A stretch of 64,000 bases of DNA. It comes from Bin87 sp026710825 (GTDB taxonomy: Bacteria > Chloroflexota > Dehalococcoidia > Lucifugimonadales > UBA3495). The notes under the pieces are model-generated. The model worked only from the letters and a program-made list of their open reading frames with translations. It was not told the origin of the DNA and made no database searches. Each line of letters opens with the position of its first letter. Within the stretch, counting starts at the first letter, position 1. The stretch covers positions 1,364,001 through 1,428,000 of the forward strand of contig OZ247427.1 of the NCBI GenBank assembly GCA_965232815.1, read 5' to 3'. Shown piece after piece: positions 53,120-61,295 of the stretch. The position numbers were made by a program, and so were the translations under genes.

Positions 53120-53462
53120 AATCTCAAGTCAGTTGAATATATTTAACAGAAATACTAAGGACGTTGACGGTGTTCATAATGCCTTGCGCGCATCGTGGGG
53201 GATCGTTGATAACCGGTGGGTATTGGTTGAGTGCGTTGCTTGGCTGTGTTGATAAATTTGTGCCGGGACGGATAGGTTGTTGAGGCGGTGAAGTTGTTGG
53301 ACCAGCATAAACCTTTAGGGATGAGTTATGAACGCTTATTGGACGTTTCTACAACGTGAATCAACGATTTGTGAACGAGTTGTCAACGGTTTCAAGATAG
53401 GTCGCCAAGGATACGATGCGGGTGATGGTCTTTGCCTCGTTTGAGGAAACCATACAGTAGCG
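53120..53462. other. Intergenic region
   Basis: These 343 bases upstream of obgE are AT-richer than average and should contain its promoter. I see no gene and no clear hairpin. Confidence 0.5.
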
Positions 53463-54335
53463 CTAATCGGCTCCCACCTGCCCATTGTACCAGTCGAGGA
53501 TTTGGCTGCCGGTCCAGAACGCTACTCCCTCTTGCTGGGTGATGTACTCGACGAGGCGGCGGAAGTGGCCGATGCGGTGGGCTGCGCCGGTGATGTACGG
53601 GTGCATGGAGATGGCAAAGATGCGGGCGTTGTCCTCGCCCTCGGCGAGCATGACATCCAGCACGTCCCTGGTGCGGTTGAAAAGCTCGGGAGCGGAGTGG
53701 TGCTGCACCAAGTAGATGGGGATGTCGTTGAGTTCTACGGTGTAGGGCAGGGCGACGAGGCGGCCGGATTTGACCTTGAGCTCATAGGGCTGGTCGTCGT
53801 TGACCCAGTCGGCGACGTATTCGATGCCTTCCTCGGCGAGGATGTCGGGGGTGTCGTAGGTTTCGGCTAAGCCTGGTCCCATCCAGCCGCGCGGGGCGCT
53901 GCCGCTGAATTCGCGGATGACCTCGATGGTCTTGCGGATGGTGGCGCGCTCGTCGGGTTCCCGGTGGAGCACCTGCTGTATGTAGCCGTGGCCGAGGAGT
54001 TCCCAGTCGCTGTCGAGGCAGGATTGGACCATCTGGGGGTATTCCTCGCAGACGGCGGCGTTGAGGCTGATGGTGCAGGGTAGGTTGAAGTCGTTGAGGA
54101 TGCGCTTCATGCGCCAGAATCCCACGCGCATCCCGTAGTCGTACCAGGAGTAGTTGGGGATGTCGGGCGACACGGCTGCGCCCTGGGGCGAGGGCAGCAC
54201 GGTGCGGGCCATGGGCTGGCTGATGTCCCACTCCTCCACGTTGATGATGAACCAGACGGCGACCTTTGCGCCGTCGGGCAGCGTCAGTCTGGGCCGGTCG
54301 AAGATGGGAGAGAATTCGGCGCGGGGGTTGGGCAT
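53463..54335 (-). CDS. Polysaccharide deacetylase-like (PuuE/allantoinase type) protein
   Basis: This 290-residue NodB-fold hydrolase starts M-P-N-P-R-A-E-F and has V-A-V-W-F-I-I-N-V-E-E-W (an N-V-E variant of the metal motif), Y-D-Y-G-M-R-V-G-F-W-R, the H motif G-H-G-Y-I-Q-Q, W-M-G-P-G-L-A-E-T and I-S-M-H-P-Y-I-T-G. The pattern is that of PuuE-type allantoinases and related amide hydrolases rather than chitin deacetylases. GGAGG 8 nt before the ATG supports the start. The substrate is unknown. Confidence 0.88.
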   Translation of the reverse strand: MPNPRAEFSPIFDRPRLTLPDGAKVAVWFIINVEEWDISQPMARTVLPSPQGAAVSPDIPNYSWYDYGMRVGFWRMKRILNDFNLPCTISLNAAVCEEYPQMVQSCLDSDWELLGHGYIQQVLHREPDERATIRKTIEVIREFSGSAPRGWMGPGLAETYDTPDILAEEGIEYVADWVNDDQPYELKVKSGRLVALPYTVELNDIPIYLVQHHSAPELFNRTRDVLDVMLAEGEDNARIFAISMHPYITGAAHRIGHFRRLVEYITQQEGVAFWTGSQILDWYNGQVGAD

Positions 54336-54370
54336 GGGACGGGCCTCCGGGGTAGCCGGTGCATGGGTAA

Positions 54371-54390
54371 GGGCGAATGATTATTCGCCC
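54371..54390. repeat. GGGCGAAT palindrome
   Basis: GGGCGAAT-GATT-ATTCGCCC, a member of the dispersed palindrome family, lies between two minus-strand genes. Confidence 0.75.
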
Positions 54391-54411
54391 CTACGGATCG
54401 ATGCGCTCGTT

Positions 54412-54831
54412 TTATAGGCCGAGGGCTTGCATGCCGAGGCGGGCGAGGTCCTCGTCTTCCTGGGCGGAGAGGCCGCTGACGCCGATGGCGCCGAGGACGA
54501 GGTCGGTTTCGGGGTCGCGGACGACGACTGCGCCCTGGACGGCGACAAGCTGAGGGTCGCCGAAGTCGGCGATGTTGCGGCCCTCGTTCTTGAGGCGCGC
54601 GGCGTAGGCGTCGGAGTCGGAGCCGGACATGGCGGAGGTGTAGGCCTTGCTGACGGCCATGCGCTGGGGCAGGGCGCGGCAGTTGTCCATGCGGGCGTAG
54701 CTGAGCATCTTGGCGTCGGCGTCAAGAATGGCGATGGCCAGCGGGCGGTCGGGTTCCTGTTCGGCCTTATCGAGCATGGCGTTCATGGCGCTGCGGACTT
54801 GGGACAGGCTGAGGGTAGGCCTCTGGTACAT
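54412..54831 (-). CDS. GlcG/HbpS family heme-binding-like protein
   Basis: This protein of 139 residues matches the GlcG/DUF336 family. Visible features are L-A-I-A-I-L-D-A-D-A-K-M-L-S-Y-A-R-M-D, A-V-S-K-A-Y-T-S-A, Q-G-A-V-V-V-R-D and G-A-I-G-V-S-G-L-S-A-Q-E-D-E-D-L-A. Members bind heme or organic acids; HbpS is extracellular, but no signal peptide is seen here. GGAGG precedes the ATG. It lies upstream of the deacetylase gene on the same strand. Confidence 0.88.
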   Translation of the reverse strand: MYQRPTLSLSQVRSAMNAMLDKAEQEPDRPLAIAILDADAKMLSYARMDNCRALPQRMAVSKAYTSAMSGSDSDAYAARLKNEGRNIADFGDPQLVAVQGAVVVRDPETDLVLGAIGVSGLSAQEDEDLARLGMQALGL

Positions 54832-54976
54832 GGGGCACCTCCGTGGGTGGAGTGTCTATGGCGTGGGCGAGTTACGCCGGCATTGTACACAGGGGCGATG
54901 ACGGGGGGCAATTGGGGGATGCCCCGCCATAGCGTGCGTATGCTTCGACAGGCTCGGGATGAGCCAGTGTGCGGCG

Positions 54977-54998
54977 GGGGCGAATGATTATTCGCCCC
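54977..54998. repeat. GGGGCGAAT palindrome
   Basis: GGGGCGAAT-GATT-ATTCGCCCC, a perfect 9-bp stem, lies downstream of the Calx-beta gene. It belongs to the same family as 54371-54390. Confidence 0.8.
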
Positions 54999-55046
54999 TA
55001 CGGAGGGTCCGTCTCAGATCGTGCCGAGGCGGACTGAGGGTTGGGT

Positions 55047-57773
55047 TTATGGGCAGAGCACTGGGGCTCTTCTGGACCACGTGCGCCCCTCCATGAGTTC
55101 GCCGTCGTTGTCGAGGGCGTGCACGCGATAGGTGTAATCGACGCCTGACCGCCGTGTGGCGTCGGTCCAGTCCCAGTATTCATCGCTGTAGGTTTGGAGC
55201 GCATCGGATTGCGCGCCCAGGAAATCGAAACGGGTGGTGGTCCATGCTCCGTTGCTGGAGCGCCTGCGTTCGACGCGCCATCCGTATGGTGGTGGTTCGT
55301 CTTCGAATACGGTTGCGGCGTGCCAGAAGATAACTATGCCGTTTGCTTCGCATACCGGTATGGATAATCCAGGCTGCTTTTTGAGCGGATCGAGTTTACG
55401 ATTGGTGAGAGACACCACCGTCTCGTTGATGGCCCCCTCGGTAACTCCGGCCGGCAGCATTGAGCCGAAAGACAGTTTCACGCTCTCGCCGTCGTCGTCA
55501 GTGGCGTCGAGGGCGGCCGTGAAGGAGATGGTCTGGGTTGTTTCGCCCGTGTTGAACGTCACGCTCTTCGGCACTCCGGAGTAATCAGCGCCGGTGGCGC
55601 CGTCCTGCTCGGTGGCGGCGATGGGGATGGTCACTGTGCGTTCGGGGTCGTCGCTCAGGGCCACCGTCACGTCCTGGCTGTTGCCTTCGACCACCGTATA
55701 GGCGTTCTGTCCGAACTGCACCGTGACCGCCGGGCCATCGTTGTCGGTGATGGTCACCGGGTATGGGTTAGGGCATTCGTCGGTGCATTCAGCGCCCTGG
55801 CGATCGAGCAGTATGATTTCTGAAGCAAGGCCTGGAGTCCGCCCAAGGGTGATGTGGAGTTGCTCGTCGCCTTCGTATGTTTCGTCATCAATGATCGTGA
55901 GGGACACCGATTTGCGTCCGACCAGTGAACCGTTTTCTTCCTGGAAGTCTGAAGTCGTAAACCGGACAACCTCAGACAGGGGCTGATAGTCGGCGGCATT
56001 ATCGTCGTCCTGCGATGTAGCCTGCCCGGCCTGAGTCAGTACGTTCACGCTGAAGGCGCCGACGGTGGAGATGCTGGAATGCGCCCGGGCCACCAGAGTG
56101 ATGTCCAGCGTGCCGGCGTCTTCGTCAATGGTGTACTCGGCAGGCTCAAGATCTACCGCGACCCCCGGCCCATCCAGGGAAATCACGCGTACCCGAACGG
56201 ACGCGCCGCTGTTGTCGTAGCCGGTGACTGGGGCCACGCTGGCGGTCAACTCACCACTCTGCGTAACAGCCGACGAAAAGGCGGGACCACCGACGGTGTA
56301 CCGCACTGTGGTCCCGTTGCTGTGGATGGTTGTGGCGAAAGAGGAGAACGAGAGCCAGGAATGGTCCTGCGCCAGATTGACGGTCAGCTCGAGATCATCC
56401 GCAACATTGCCGCTGCGCGTGATGGTGAACACCAGGTTGCCATGGCCCGCCACGTAGGGGCTTGGGTCGGCCTCGATGGTGATGGCGGGCGCGGGGTCGT
56501 TGTCGGTGATGGTCACCGGGTACGGGTTGGGGCATTCGTCGGTGCATTCAGCGTCCTGTGGGTCGAGCATTACAATTTCTGCAGAAAGGCTCGGCGCTCT
56601 ACCCAGATGGAGGTGAAATAGTTCATCGCCTTCGTAGATGTCGTCATCAATGATCGTGAGAGACACCGATTTGCGTCCGACCAGTGAGCCGTGTTCCTGC
56701 TGGAAGTCTGAAGGCGTGAACCGGGGAGTCTCAGACAGGGTCTCGTAGTCGCTGGCATCGTCGGCGTTCTGAGATGTAGCCTGCCCGGCCTGCGTATATA
56801 CGCTCGCGCCAAAGGCGGCGACTCGGGGGACGCTGGAATGCGCCCGGGCCACCAGCGTGATGTCCACCGTGCCGGCATCTTCATCGAATGTGTATTCGGA
56901 ATGCTCAATCTGGACCGTGACCGCCGGCCCCTCCTGGGATATCACCCGTGTGTGGACTATCGCGCCGCTGGTGTCGTAGCCGGTGACCGCGGCCACCGTT
57001 GCGGTCAGCTCGCCGCTCTGGGTCACGCTGGACGAAAAGCCTGAGGCGACAATGACAATAATGGATTCCGCATCGCCGGCTGCGAAGGTGGCCGTGAGTG
57101 CGGTATCAGAGAGCCAGGGTTGCTCCTGGGTGAAGTTGACGGTGACGTCGAGGCTATCGGCGGTGTCGCCCTCGCGCGTCAGGGTGTAGGTCAACGGGCC
57201 CAGGCCGGCGGTGTATTGGGTGGTGTTGGCTGCGATGGTGATGTCGGGCACTGATGGATCGGCCGGGCGGGACAGGAAGAGGTGGTAGGTTTTAGTCGTC
57301 ACCCCGTCTGAGGCCAGTACTCTCAGCGAGGCGGTGGTTATAGCGCCTTCGGTAAGGTCGGCGGAGGTGGTCACCATGGCGCCGGGAGGATCCCAGACGA
57401 GCGTTTCATCTCCGGCGCTGGTCTGGTCGATACCGGCATCGGGCTGGGTCACGGATCCGCTGAAGAAAACCCTTTCAGCGTTGACCGTCGCCGTGTATTG
57501 CGTGGTGTCCGGATCAAATGTCGGGACCAGCGTCACCGATTCGCCGTTCACCGTGACGTCGATATTGCTGAGGCTCGCGTCCTGCTCGGGCGCCACCTGC
57601 TCGGCTCCAGGGTCGTGTTGACTGAACAGGTCAGGGGTGTTCACGGCGGTGGTATAGGCTGATACCCGGCCACCGTCGGAAACAAAAATCGTCAGGATAA
57701 GCAGACCGGCAAGCAGGGTTATGAATTTGATTGGCATGTGTTCCGTTCTCTGGAATGACCTATACAGTCTCAT
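55047..57773 (-). CDS. Large secreted Calx-beta domain protein
   Basis: This 908-residue exported protein has a signal peptide (helix near residues 17-31, cleavage near R-V-S-A). It is followed by a cadherin-like beta sandwich (about 65-165) and at least four Calx-beta-type units with repeated T-I-D-E-D-A-G and P-V-T-I-T-D-N-D ends. Two units of about 190 residues are nearly identical over long stretches (T-L-V-A-R-A-H-S-S and G-S-L-V-G-R-K-S-V-S-L-T-I-I-D-D). A fibronectin-like domain ends the chain. GGGAG before ATG 57773 favours this start. It probably binds calcium and acts in adhesion; no anchor motif is visible. Confidence 0.87.
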   Translation of the reverse strand: MRLYRSFQRTEHMPIKFITLLAGLLILTIFVSDGGRVSAYTTAVNTPDLFSQHDPGAEQVAPEQDASLSNIDVTVNGESVTLVPTFDPDTTQYTATVNAERVFFSGSVTQPDAGIDQTSAGDETLVWDPPGAMVTTSADLTEGAITTASLRVLASDGVTTKTYHLFLSRPADPSVPDITIAANTTQYTAGLGPLTYTLTREGDTADSLDVTVNFTQEQPWLSDTALTATFAAGDAESIIVIVASGFSSSVTQSGELTATVAAVTGYDTSGAIVHTRVISQEGPAVTVQIEHSEYTFDEDAGTVDITLVARAHSSVPRVAAFGASVYTQAGQATSQNADDASDYETLSETPRFTPSDFQQEHGSLVGRKSVSLTIIDDDIYEGDELFHLHLGRAPSLSAEIVMLDPQDAECTDECPNPYPVTITDNDPAPAITIEADPSPYVAGHGNLVFTITRSGNVADDLELTVNLAQDHSWLSFSSFATTIHSNGTTVRYTVGGPAFSSAVTQSGELTASVAPVTGYDNSGASVRVRVISLDGPGVAVDLEPAEYTIDEDAGTLDITLVARAHSSISTVGAFSVNVLTQAGQATSQDDDNAADYQPLSEVVRFTTSDFQEENGSLVGRKSVSLTIIDDETYEGDEQLHITLGRTPGLASEIILLDRQGAECTDECPNPYPVTITDNDGPAVTVQFGQNAYTVVEGNSQDVTVALSDDPERTVTIPIAATEQDGATGADYSGVPKSVTFNTGETTQTISFTAALDATDDDGESVKLSFGSMLPAGVTEGAINETVVSLTNRKLDPLKKQPGLSIPVCEANGIVIFWHAATVFEDEPPPYGWRVERRRSSNGAWTTTRFDFLGAQSDALQTYSDEYWDWTDATRRSGVDYTYRVHALDNDGELMEGRTWSRRAPVLCP

Positions 57774-58100
57774 GATGTATCTCCCGCGCGTAGTTTTTCA
57801 GTTATGGTTGAATCCCCTACGGCTAGGGAACGGAGCATGAATGTTATTCAATTGAGTTGTCGGTTCATCTATCGTCTCGTGATTCCCTCCGACGTCTGCG
57901 CAAAGTTAGAGTGATCTGTATATAGTTAGATACGAAATGACAAGCGCGGCAGATTGATGGGTGGCGGTTCGGGCGCTCCTGAGTGCTCTGCAATTTGCCG
58001 CACCCGGCGGGGTGCGCTATACTCGCTGCGCTTTCACAACCTTTGATTCTTCGCCCGGCTGATCCGTTCTGAGGCAGACCGCGGTGGGAGGTTTTTCCCT
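57774..58100. other. Divergent intergenic region
   Basis: These 327 bases lie between the Calx-beta and acyl-CoA dehydrogenase genes. An AT-rich stretch near 57915-57935 could hold a promoter. No gene or hairpin is clear. Confidence 0.45.
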
Positions 58101-59240
58101 ATGGATATGGGACTCAGCGAGATTCAGCAGATGCTGAAGAACTCAGCCCGTGAATTCCTGGCGCAGGAGTGTCCGCTCACGCTGGTGCGCGAGTTGGAAG
58201 AGGATGCGCAGGGTTACAGCGAGGACCTTTGGCGGCAGGTGTCGAACCTGGGCTGGACCGGCATACCGTTCCCCGAGCAATATGGCGGCACCGGCGGGTC
58301 GTTCCTGGACCTGGCCGTGCTGGTGGAGGAGATGGGCCGGGCGTTGCTGCCGGCGCCGTTCTTCGCCACCGTGGTGCTGGGCGGGTTGACCGTACTGGAC
58401 GCTGGCAGCGACGAGCAGAAGCGCGACATTCTGACCGGCGTCTGCGTGGGCACGGTGCGCCTGACGCTGGCGCTCACCGAGCCATCGGCGACCACCGAGG
58501 CGTGGGGCGTTGAGACCCAGGCCAGCGCGTCGGGAGACGGCTACAGCATCAGCGGAACCAAGCTGTTCGTGCCCGATGCCCATGCTGCCGACACGATCAT
58601 CGTGGCCGCACGCACCATGCCGGCAGGCGACGACCCCGAGCAGGGAATCACGCTGTTCCTGGTGCCGTCAAGCGCGTCGGGCGTTGCGATTGAGCAGGTG
58701 AACACCATCGGCAACGAGCGGCTCTGCGAGATCAGGCTGGAGAACGTTGCGGTGGGTGGGGACGCCGTGCTGGGCGAGGTCGGCGGAGGCTGGCCGGTCA
58801 TCGAGCGGGCGTTGGCCCGCGCGACGACGGCCCACTGCGTGCAGATGGTGGGAGGCGCGGACGCGGTGGTGGACATGACGGTTGAGTACGTCAAACAGCG
58901 CACTCAGTTCGGCCGTCCGGTGGGCAGCTTCCAGGCGGTGCAGCATCACTGCGCCAACATGGCGACCGACGTTGAGGGCGCGCGGCAGGTGGCATACCAG
59001 GCGGCGTGGGCGATCTCGGAAGGCCAGTCGGCGCGCCGTGAGGTTGCGGTGGCCAAGGCGTGGTGCAGCGGAGCCTACCAGCGGGTGTGCTCGCTGGGGC
59101 ATCAGTGCCACGGGGCGATTGGCTTCACCATGGAGCACAACCTGCAGCTGTACACGCGGCGCGCCAAGGTGCAGGAGCTTTCGTACGGCAGCGTCCACGA
59201 CCACAAGGAGATCGCGCTGCAGGAGATTGAGGCGGCTTAG
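58101..59240 (+). CDS. Acyl-CoA dehydrogenase family protein
   Basis: This 379-residue acyl-CoA dehydrogenase has L-G-W-T-G-I-P-F-P-E-Q-Y-G-G near residue 50, L-A-L-T-E-P-S-A near 121, R-T-Q-F-G-R-P-V-G-S-F-Q-A-V-Q-H near 261-276, and the C-terminal H-G-A-I-G-F-T-M-E-H-N-L-Q-L-Y. The LTEPSA version of the signature and the TMEHNLQLY end are seen in steroid-side-chain and other special acyl-CoA dehydrogenases. GGGAGG lies 8 nt before the ATG. It is not next to other beta-oxidation genes. Confidence 0.93.
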   Translation: MDMGLSEIQQMLKNSAREFLAQECPLTLVRELEEDAQGYSEDLWRQVSNLGWTGIPFPEQYGGTGGSFLDLAVLVEEMGRALLPAPFFATVVLGGLTVLDAGSDEQKRDILTGVCVGTVRLTLALTEPSATTEAWGVETQASASGDGYSISGTKLFVPDAHAADTIIVAARTMPAGDDPEQGITLFLVPSSASGVAIEQVNTIGNERLCEIRLENVAVGGDAVLGEVGGGWPVIERALARATTAHCVQMVGGADAVVDMTVEYVKQRTQFGRPVGSFQAVQHHCANMATDVEGARQVAYQAAWAISEGQSARREVAVAKAWCSGAYQRVCSLGHQCHGAIGFTMEHNLQLYTRRAKVQELSYGSVHDHKEIALQEIEAA

Positions 59241-59256
59241 CCGACCGGATGTACCG

Positions 59257-59279
59257 GGGGCGAATGATTATTCATCCCC
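59257..59279. repeat. Degenerate GGGGCGAAT palindrome
   Basis: GGGGCGAATGATTATTCATCCCC is a family member with one arm changed (ATC for GCC), between the dehydrogenase and HIT genes. Confidence 0.65.
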
Positions 59280-59310
59280 ACCGTGTTACGAGTAATCAGG
59301 AGTTTTACCG

Positions 59311-59667
59311 ATGACCATGACCCCTGCCCGCAGTTCGCCGTTTGCCGCCATGGCCCGGGACCCGCTGCATCCGGACGTGATATTCCGGGATGAGCGATGT
59401 TTCGTGGTGCGCGACATCAACCCGAAGGCGCCAGTGCATTTGCTGATAATCCCCAACATGCCCATCAACGGACTGGATTACATCAGCCCGGCGATGGAGG
59501 GCATCATGGGGCACCTGTTCGTCGTCGCGGCCGAGATGGCCCGGCGCGAGGCCGTGACCATCAGCGGCTACCGCCTGGTGATGAACAACGGCGAGGACGC
59601 CGGCCAGACCATCGCGTGGCCTCACATGCACCTGCTGGGCGGCCGCGCCCTGGGGGATATGGGTTAG
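59311..59667 (+). CDS. HIT family protein with altered histidine triad
   Basis: This 118-residue protein has the HIT fold: D-I-N-P-K-A-P-V-H-L-L-I-I-P, Y-R-L-V-M-N-N-G-E-D-A-G-Q-T and the triad loop. HinT proteins read H-x-H-x-H here; this one reads W-P-H-M-H-L-L-G-G, so the first His is Trp while the middle (catalytic) and last His remain. CAGGAG precedes the ATG. It may still cleave nucleoside phosphoramidates. It stands upstream of the yqeK gene on the same strand. Confidence 0.9.
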   Translation: MTMTPARSSPFAAMARDPLHPDVIFRDERCFVVRDINPKAPVHLLIIPNMPINGLDYISPAMEGIMGHLFVVAAEMARREAVTISGYRLVMNNGEDAGQTIAWPHMHLLGGRALGDMG

Positions 59668-59730
59668 AGTCCTGTAACTGCAAGTGTAGCGCGGCAATCT
59701 CGACACCGAGTCGGGGAGGGAGACCAGTAC

Positions 59731-60336
59731 ATGACTACCATTGAAATCCCCGGCCGCGTTTATGATCGCATCCACCGGCGGATGCGCCGCCTGCCGGTCG
59801 GGCTCTGCGAGCACTGCCAGAGGGTGGAGCAGATTGCCCGCGGGCTGTGCGAAAAGCATGGGCAGGATCCCGACGCCGTGGGTCTGGCCGCGCTGGCGCA
59901 TGACGCCACCAAGCACTTCTCCGGCGTGGAGAACCTGCTGCGGATGGAGGAGTACGACCTGCCGCCCGTTACGGAATACGAGCGGCGGAACGCGAAGATT
60001 CTGCACGGAATGGTGGGCGCGGAGTTGCTGAAGCGGGAGGACGGGCTGAACCACCCGCAGCTTTACGAAGCCATCTACTGGCACACCACCGGCAACCCCA
60101 CGGGCGGCGACACCATCGGGCATATCATCTGTTTGGCCGACAAGCTGGACCCGGTGAAGCTCAAGCGGTACCCCTGGCAGCCGGAACTCCAGGAACTGGC
60201 TGAGCGTGATCTTACCGCAGCGATGATCATGTTCCTCACCAAAAACATCGCCCGATTCCTGGACAAGGGAGCGTCGGTGCATCCGGCGTCAATCGAGGCT
60301 CGGAACGCGCTGCTGTTGGCTGCCGAATCTGGGTAG
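59731..60336 (+). CDS. yqeK: YqeK-type HD domain Ap4A hydrolase
   Basis: This 201-residue HD-domain protein shows C-E-H-C-Q-R-V near residue 27, A-L-A-H-D-A-T-K-H near 55-63 (the HD motif), I-L-H-G-M-V-G-A near 89, and W-H-T-T-G near 111. The order of metal ligands matches YqeK, the symmetrical bis(5'-nucleosyl)-tetraphosphatase. YqeK is often next to nadD; here nadD is 8 kb away. Its substrate Ap4A links it to stress signalling. Confidence 0.9.
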   Translation: MTTIEIPGRVYDRIHRRMRRLPVGLCEHCQRVEQIARGLCEKHGQDPDAVGLAALAHDATKHFSGVENLLRMEEYDLPPVTEYERRNAKILHGMVGAELLKREDGLNHPQLYEAIYWHTTGNPTGGDTIGHIICLADKLDPVKLKRYPWQPELQELAERDLTAAMIMFLTKNIARFLDKGASVHPASIEARNALLLAAESG

Positions 60337-60373
60337 GCCGTATAATCAAGGCAGGCGAGCGAGGAGGTCGGTA

Positions 60374-60667
60374 ATGGAATACGACGTTGTAGTTTGGCAG
60401 GGTACCCTGTCGGACGGGTCGATCTGTTATGCGGCGATTTGCCCGGCAATATCCCATGCACATGGGCAAGGCGACACTGAAGAGGAAGTCCTAGCCGACG
60501 TTGCAGATACCATGGCATTGTTTTTGGAGAAGATGCCCGGGAAAGTAAAGTCGGGCCAGGCAGCACAGGACGCACTGAGCGAAGAGATGTCTGAGTTGAA
60601 CGCAGACGGCGTCGAGTGTTGGGTACGCCAAGTGGAGCCGCGGAGATTCCCGATACCTGTGCAGTAA
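60374..60667 (+). CDS. hicB: HicB family antitoxin
   Basis: The protein of 97 residues starts Y-D-V-V-V-W-Q-G and has C-P-A-I-S-H-A-H-G-Q-G-D-T-E-E-E-V-L-A, the partly degraded RNase-H-like fold of HicB antitoxins. A separate DNA-binding tail is not obvious. The stop codon overlaps the hicA start (TAATG), so the pair is coupled, antitoxin first. AGGAGG lies before the ATG. Base composition is lower in GC than its neighbours. Confidence 0.8.
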   Translation: MEYDVVVWQGTLSDGSICYAAICPAISHAHGQGDTEEEVLADVADTMALFLEKMPGKVKSGQAAQDALSEEMSELNADGVECWVRQVEPRRFPIPVQ

Positions 60668-60954
60668 TGCCCAAGATTGCGAATGTAAGACCCCGGGACC
60701 TGATTAGATTGCTCCACAGAATGAGATTTGAAAGAGAAGACCGCGATCACGCAAATTTCTACCACGAATGGTTGAACTTGTGGACGAAAATCTCTCATGG
60801 GGATAAAGAGATTGATGCCGATCTCATGGGCCGCATAGCCATCAAGCAATTGAAGATGAACGGTGCAGACGAGTTCCGCGCGGCGATGCGTGGGGATATT
60901 CCGCGCCGGTATTTGGACCCTGAGGCTCCCTGGGATGGGCAACCACTGGATTAG
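60667..60954 (+). CDS. hicA: HicA-like toxin
   Basis: This 95-residue protein has V-R-P-R-D-L-I-R-L-L-H-R-M-R-F near residue 7, then R-D-H-A-N-F-Y, which takes the place of the catalytic His strand of HicA (usually G-S-H-x-x-F), and H-G-D-K-E-I-D-A-D-L-M-G-R-I-A-I-K-Q-L near 50-68. HicA is an mRNA interferase with a dsRNA-binding-like fold. The match is clear in layout, but the C-terminal extension is longer than usual. Confidence 0.75.
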   Translation: MPKIANVRPRDLIRLLHRMRFEREDRDHANFYHEWLNLWTKISHGDKEIDADLMGRIAIKQLKMNGADEFRAAMRGDIPRRYLDPEAPWDGQPLD

Positions 60955-60965
60955 AGGGCAATGAT

Positions 60966-61295
60966 ATGACCGCTCAGTTGGAAATAACGGCCGAGGCCGC
61001 CCAGTTCATCCGGAACAAGGGTGGGCGGGCCGTGATTGACCTGCTTTGCTGGAAGGGTTGAACCGGTGAGTCTGTTGAGGTATCGGTCGATACCAACGTG
61101 CGACGGCGGCGGAACCTGGAGGCCTACGAGAGTGCGGAGCAGGATGACATCGAACTGCTGCTGGCGCCCGGCATTGCCGACTACGCGGAGCGGGTGGATC
61201 TGTCGGTGAGCCGGTTCCTGCTGTTCCGCAATCTGAGGGCGACGATCGCAATGCCCGACGGGATCACGCTGGGCCGACGGGCGTCGCTGGTTTAG
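60966..61295 (+). CDS. Candidate selenoprotein, HesB-like, with in-frame TGA
   Basis: From ATG 60966 (GAGGG upstream) the frame reads M-T-A-Q-L-E-I-T-A-E-A-A-Q-F-I, then L-L-C28-W-K-G, then TGA at 61059-61061, then T-G-E-S-V-E-V-S-V in the same frame to TAG 61295. The whole is 109 residues if TGA is read. The start resembles short HesB-like proteins. A hairpin GGTATC-GGTC-GATACC (61079-61094) begins 17 nt after the TGA and fits a bacterial selenocysteine insertion element. The alternative is a nonsense mutation. It follows hicA by 11 nt. Confidence 0.6.
61079..61094 (+). promoter_or_regulatory. Putative selenocysteine insertion element (bSECIS)
   Basis: GGTATC and GATACC form a perfect 6-bp stem around the loop GGTC. 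In E. coli fdhF the SelB-binding hairpin also shows GGUC in its loop. The position, 17 nt past the TGA, and a G as first loop base both fit the bacterial pattern. Confidence 0.55.

Noticed and set aside
59731..60336. Typical obgE-nadD-yqeK operon
   Set aside because: yqeK is 8 kb from nadD and on the opposite strand, so it is not the same operon here.
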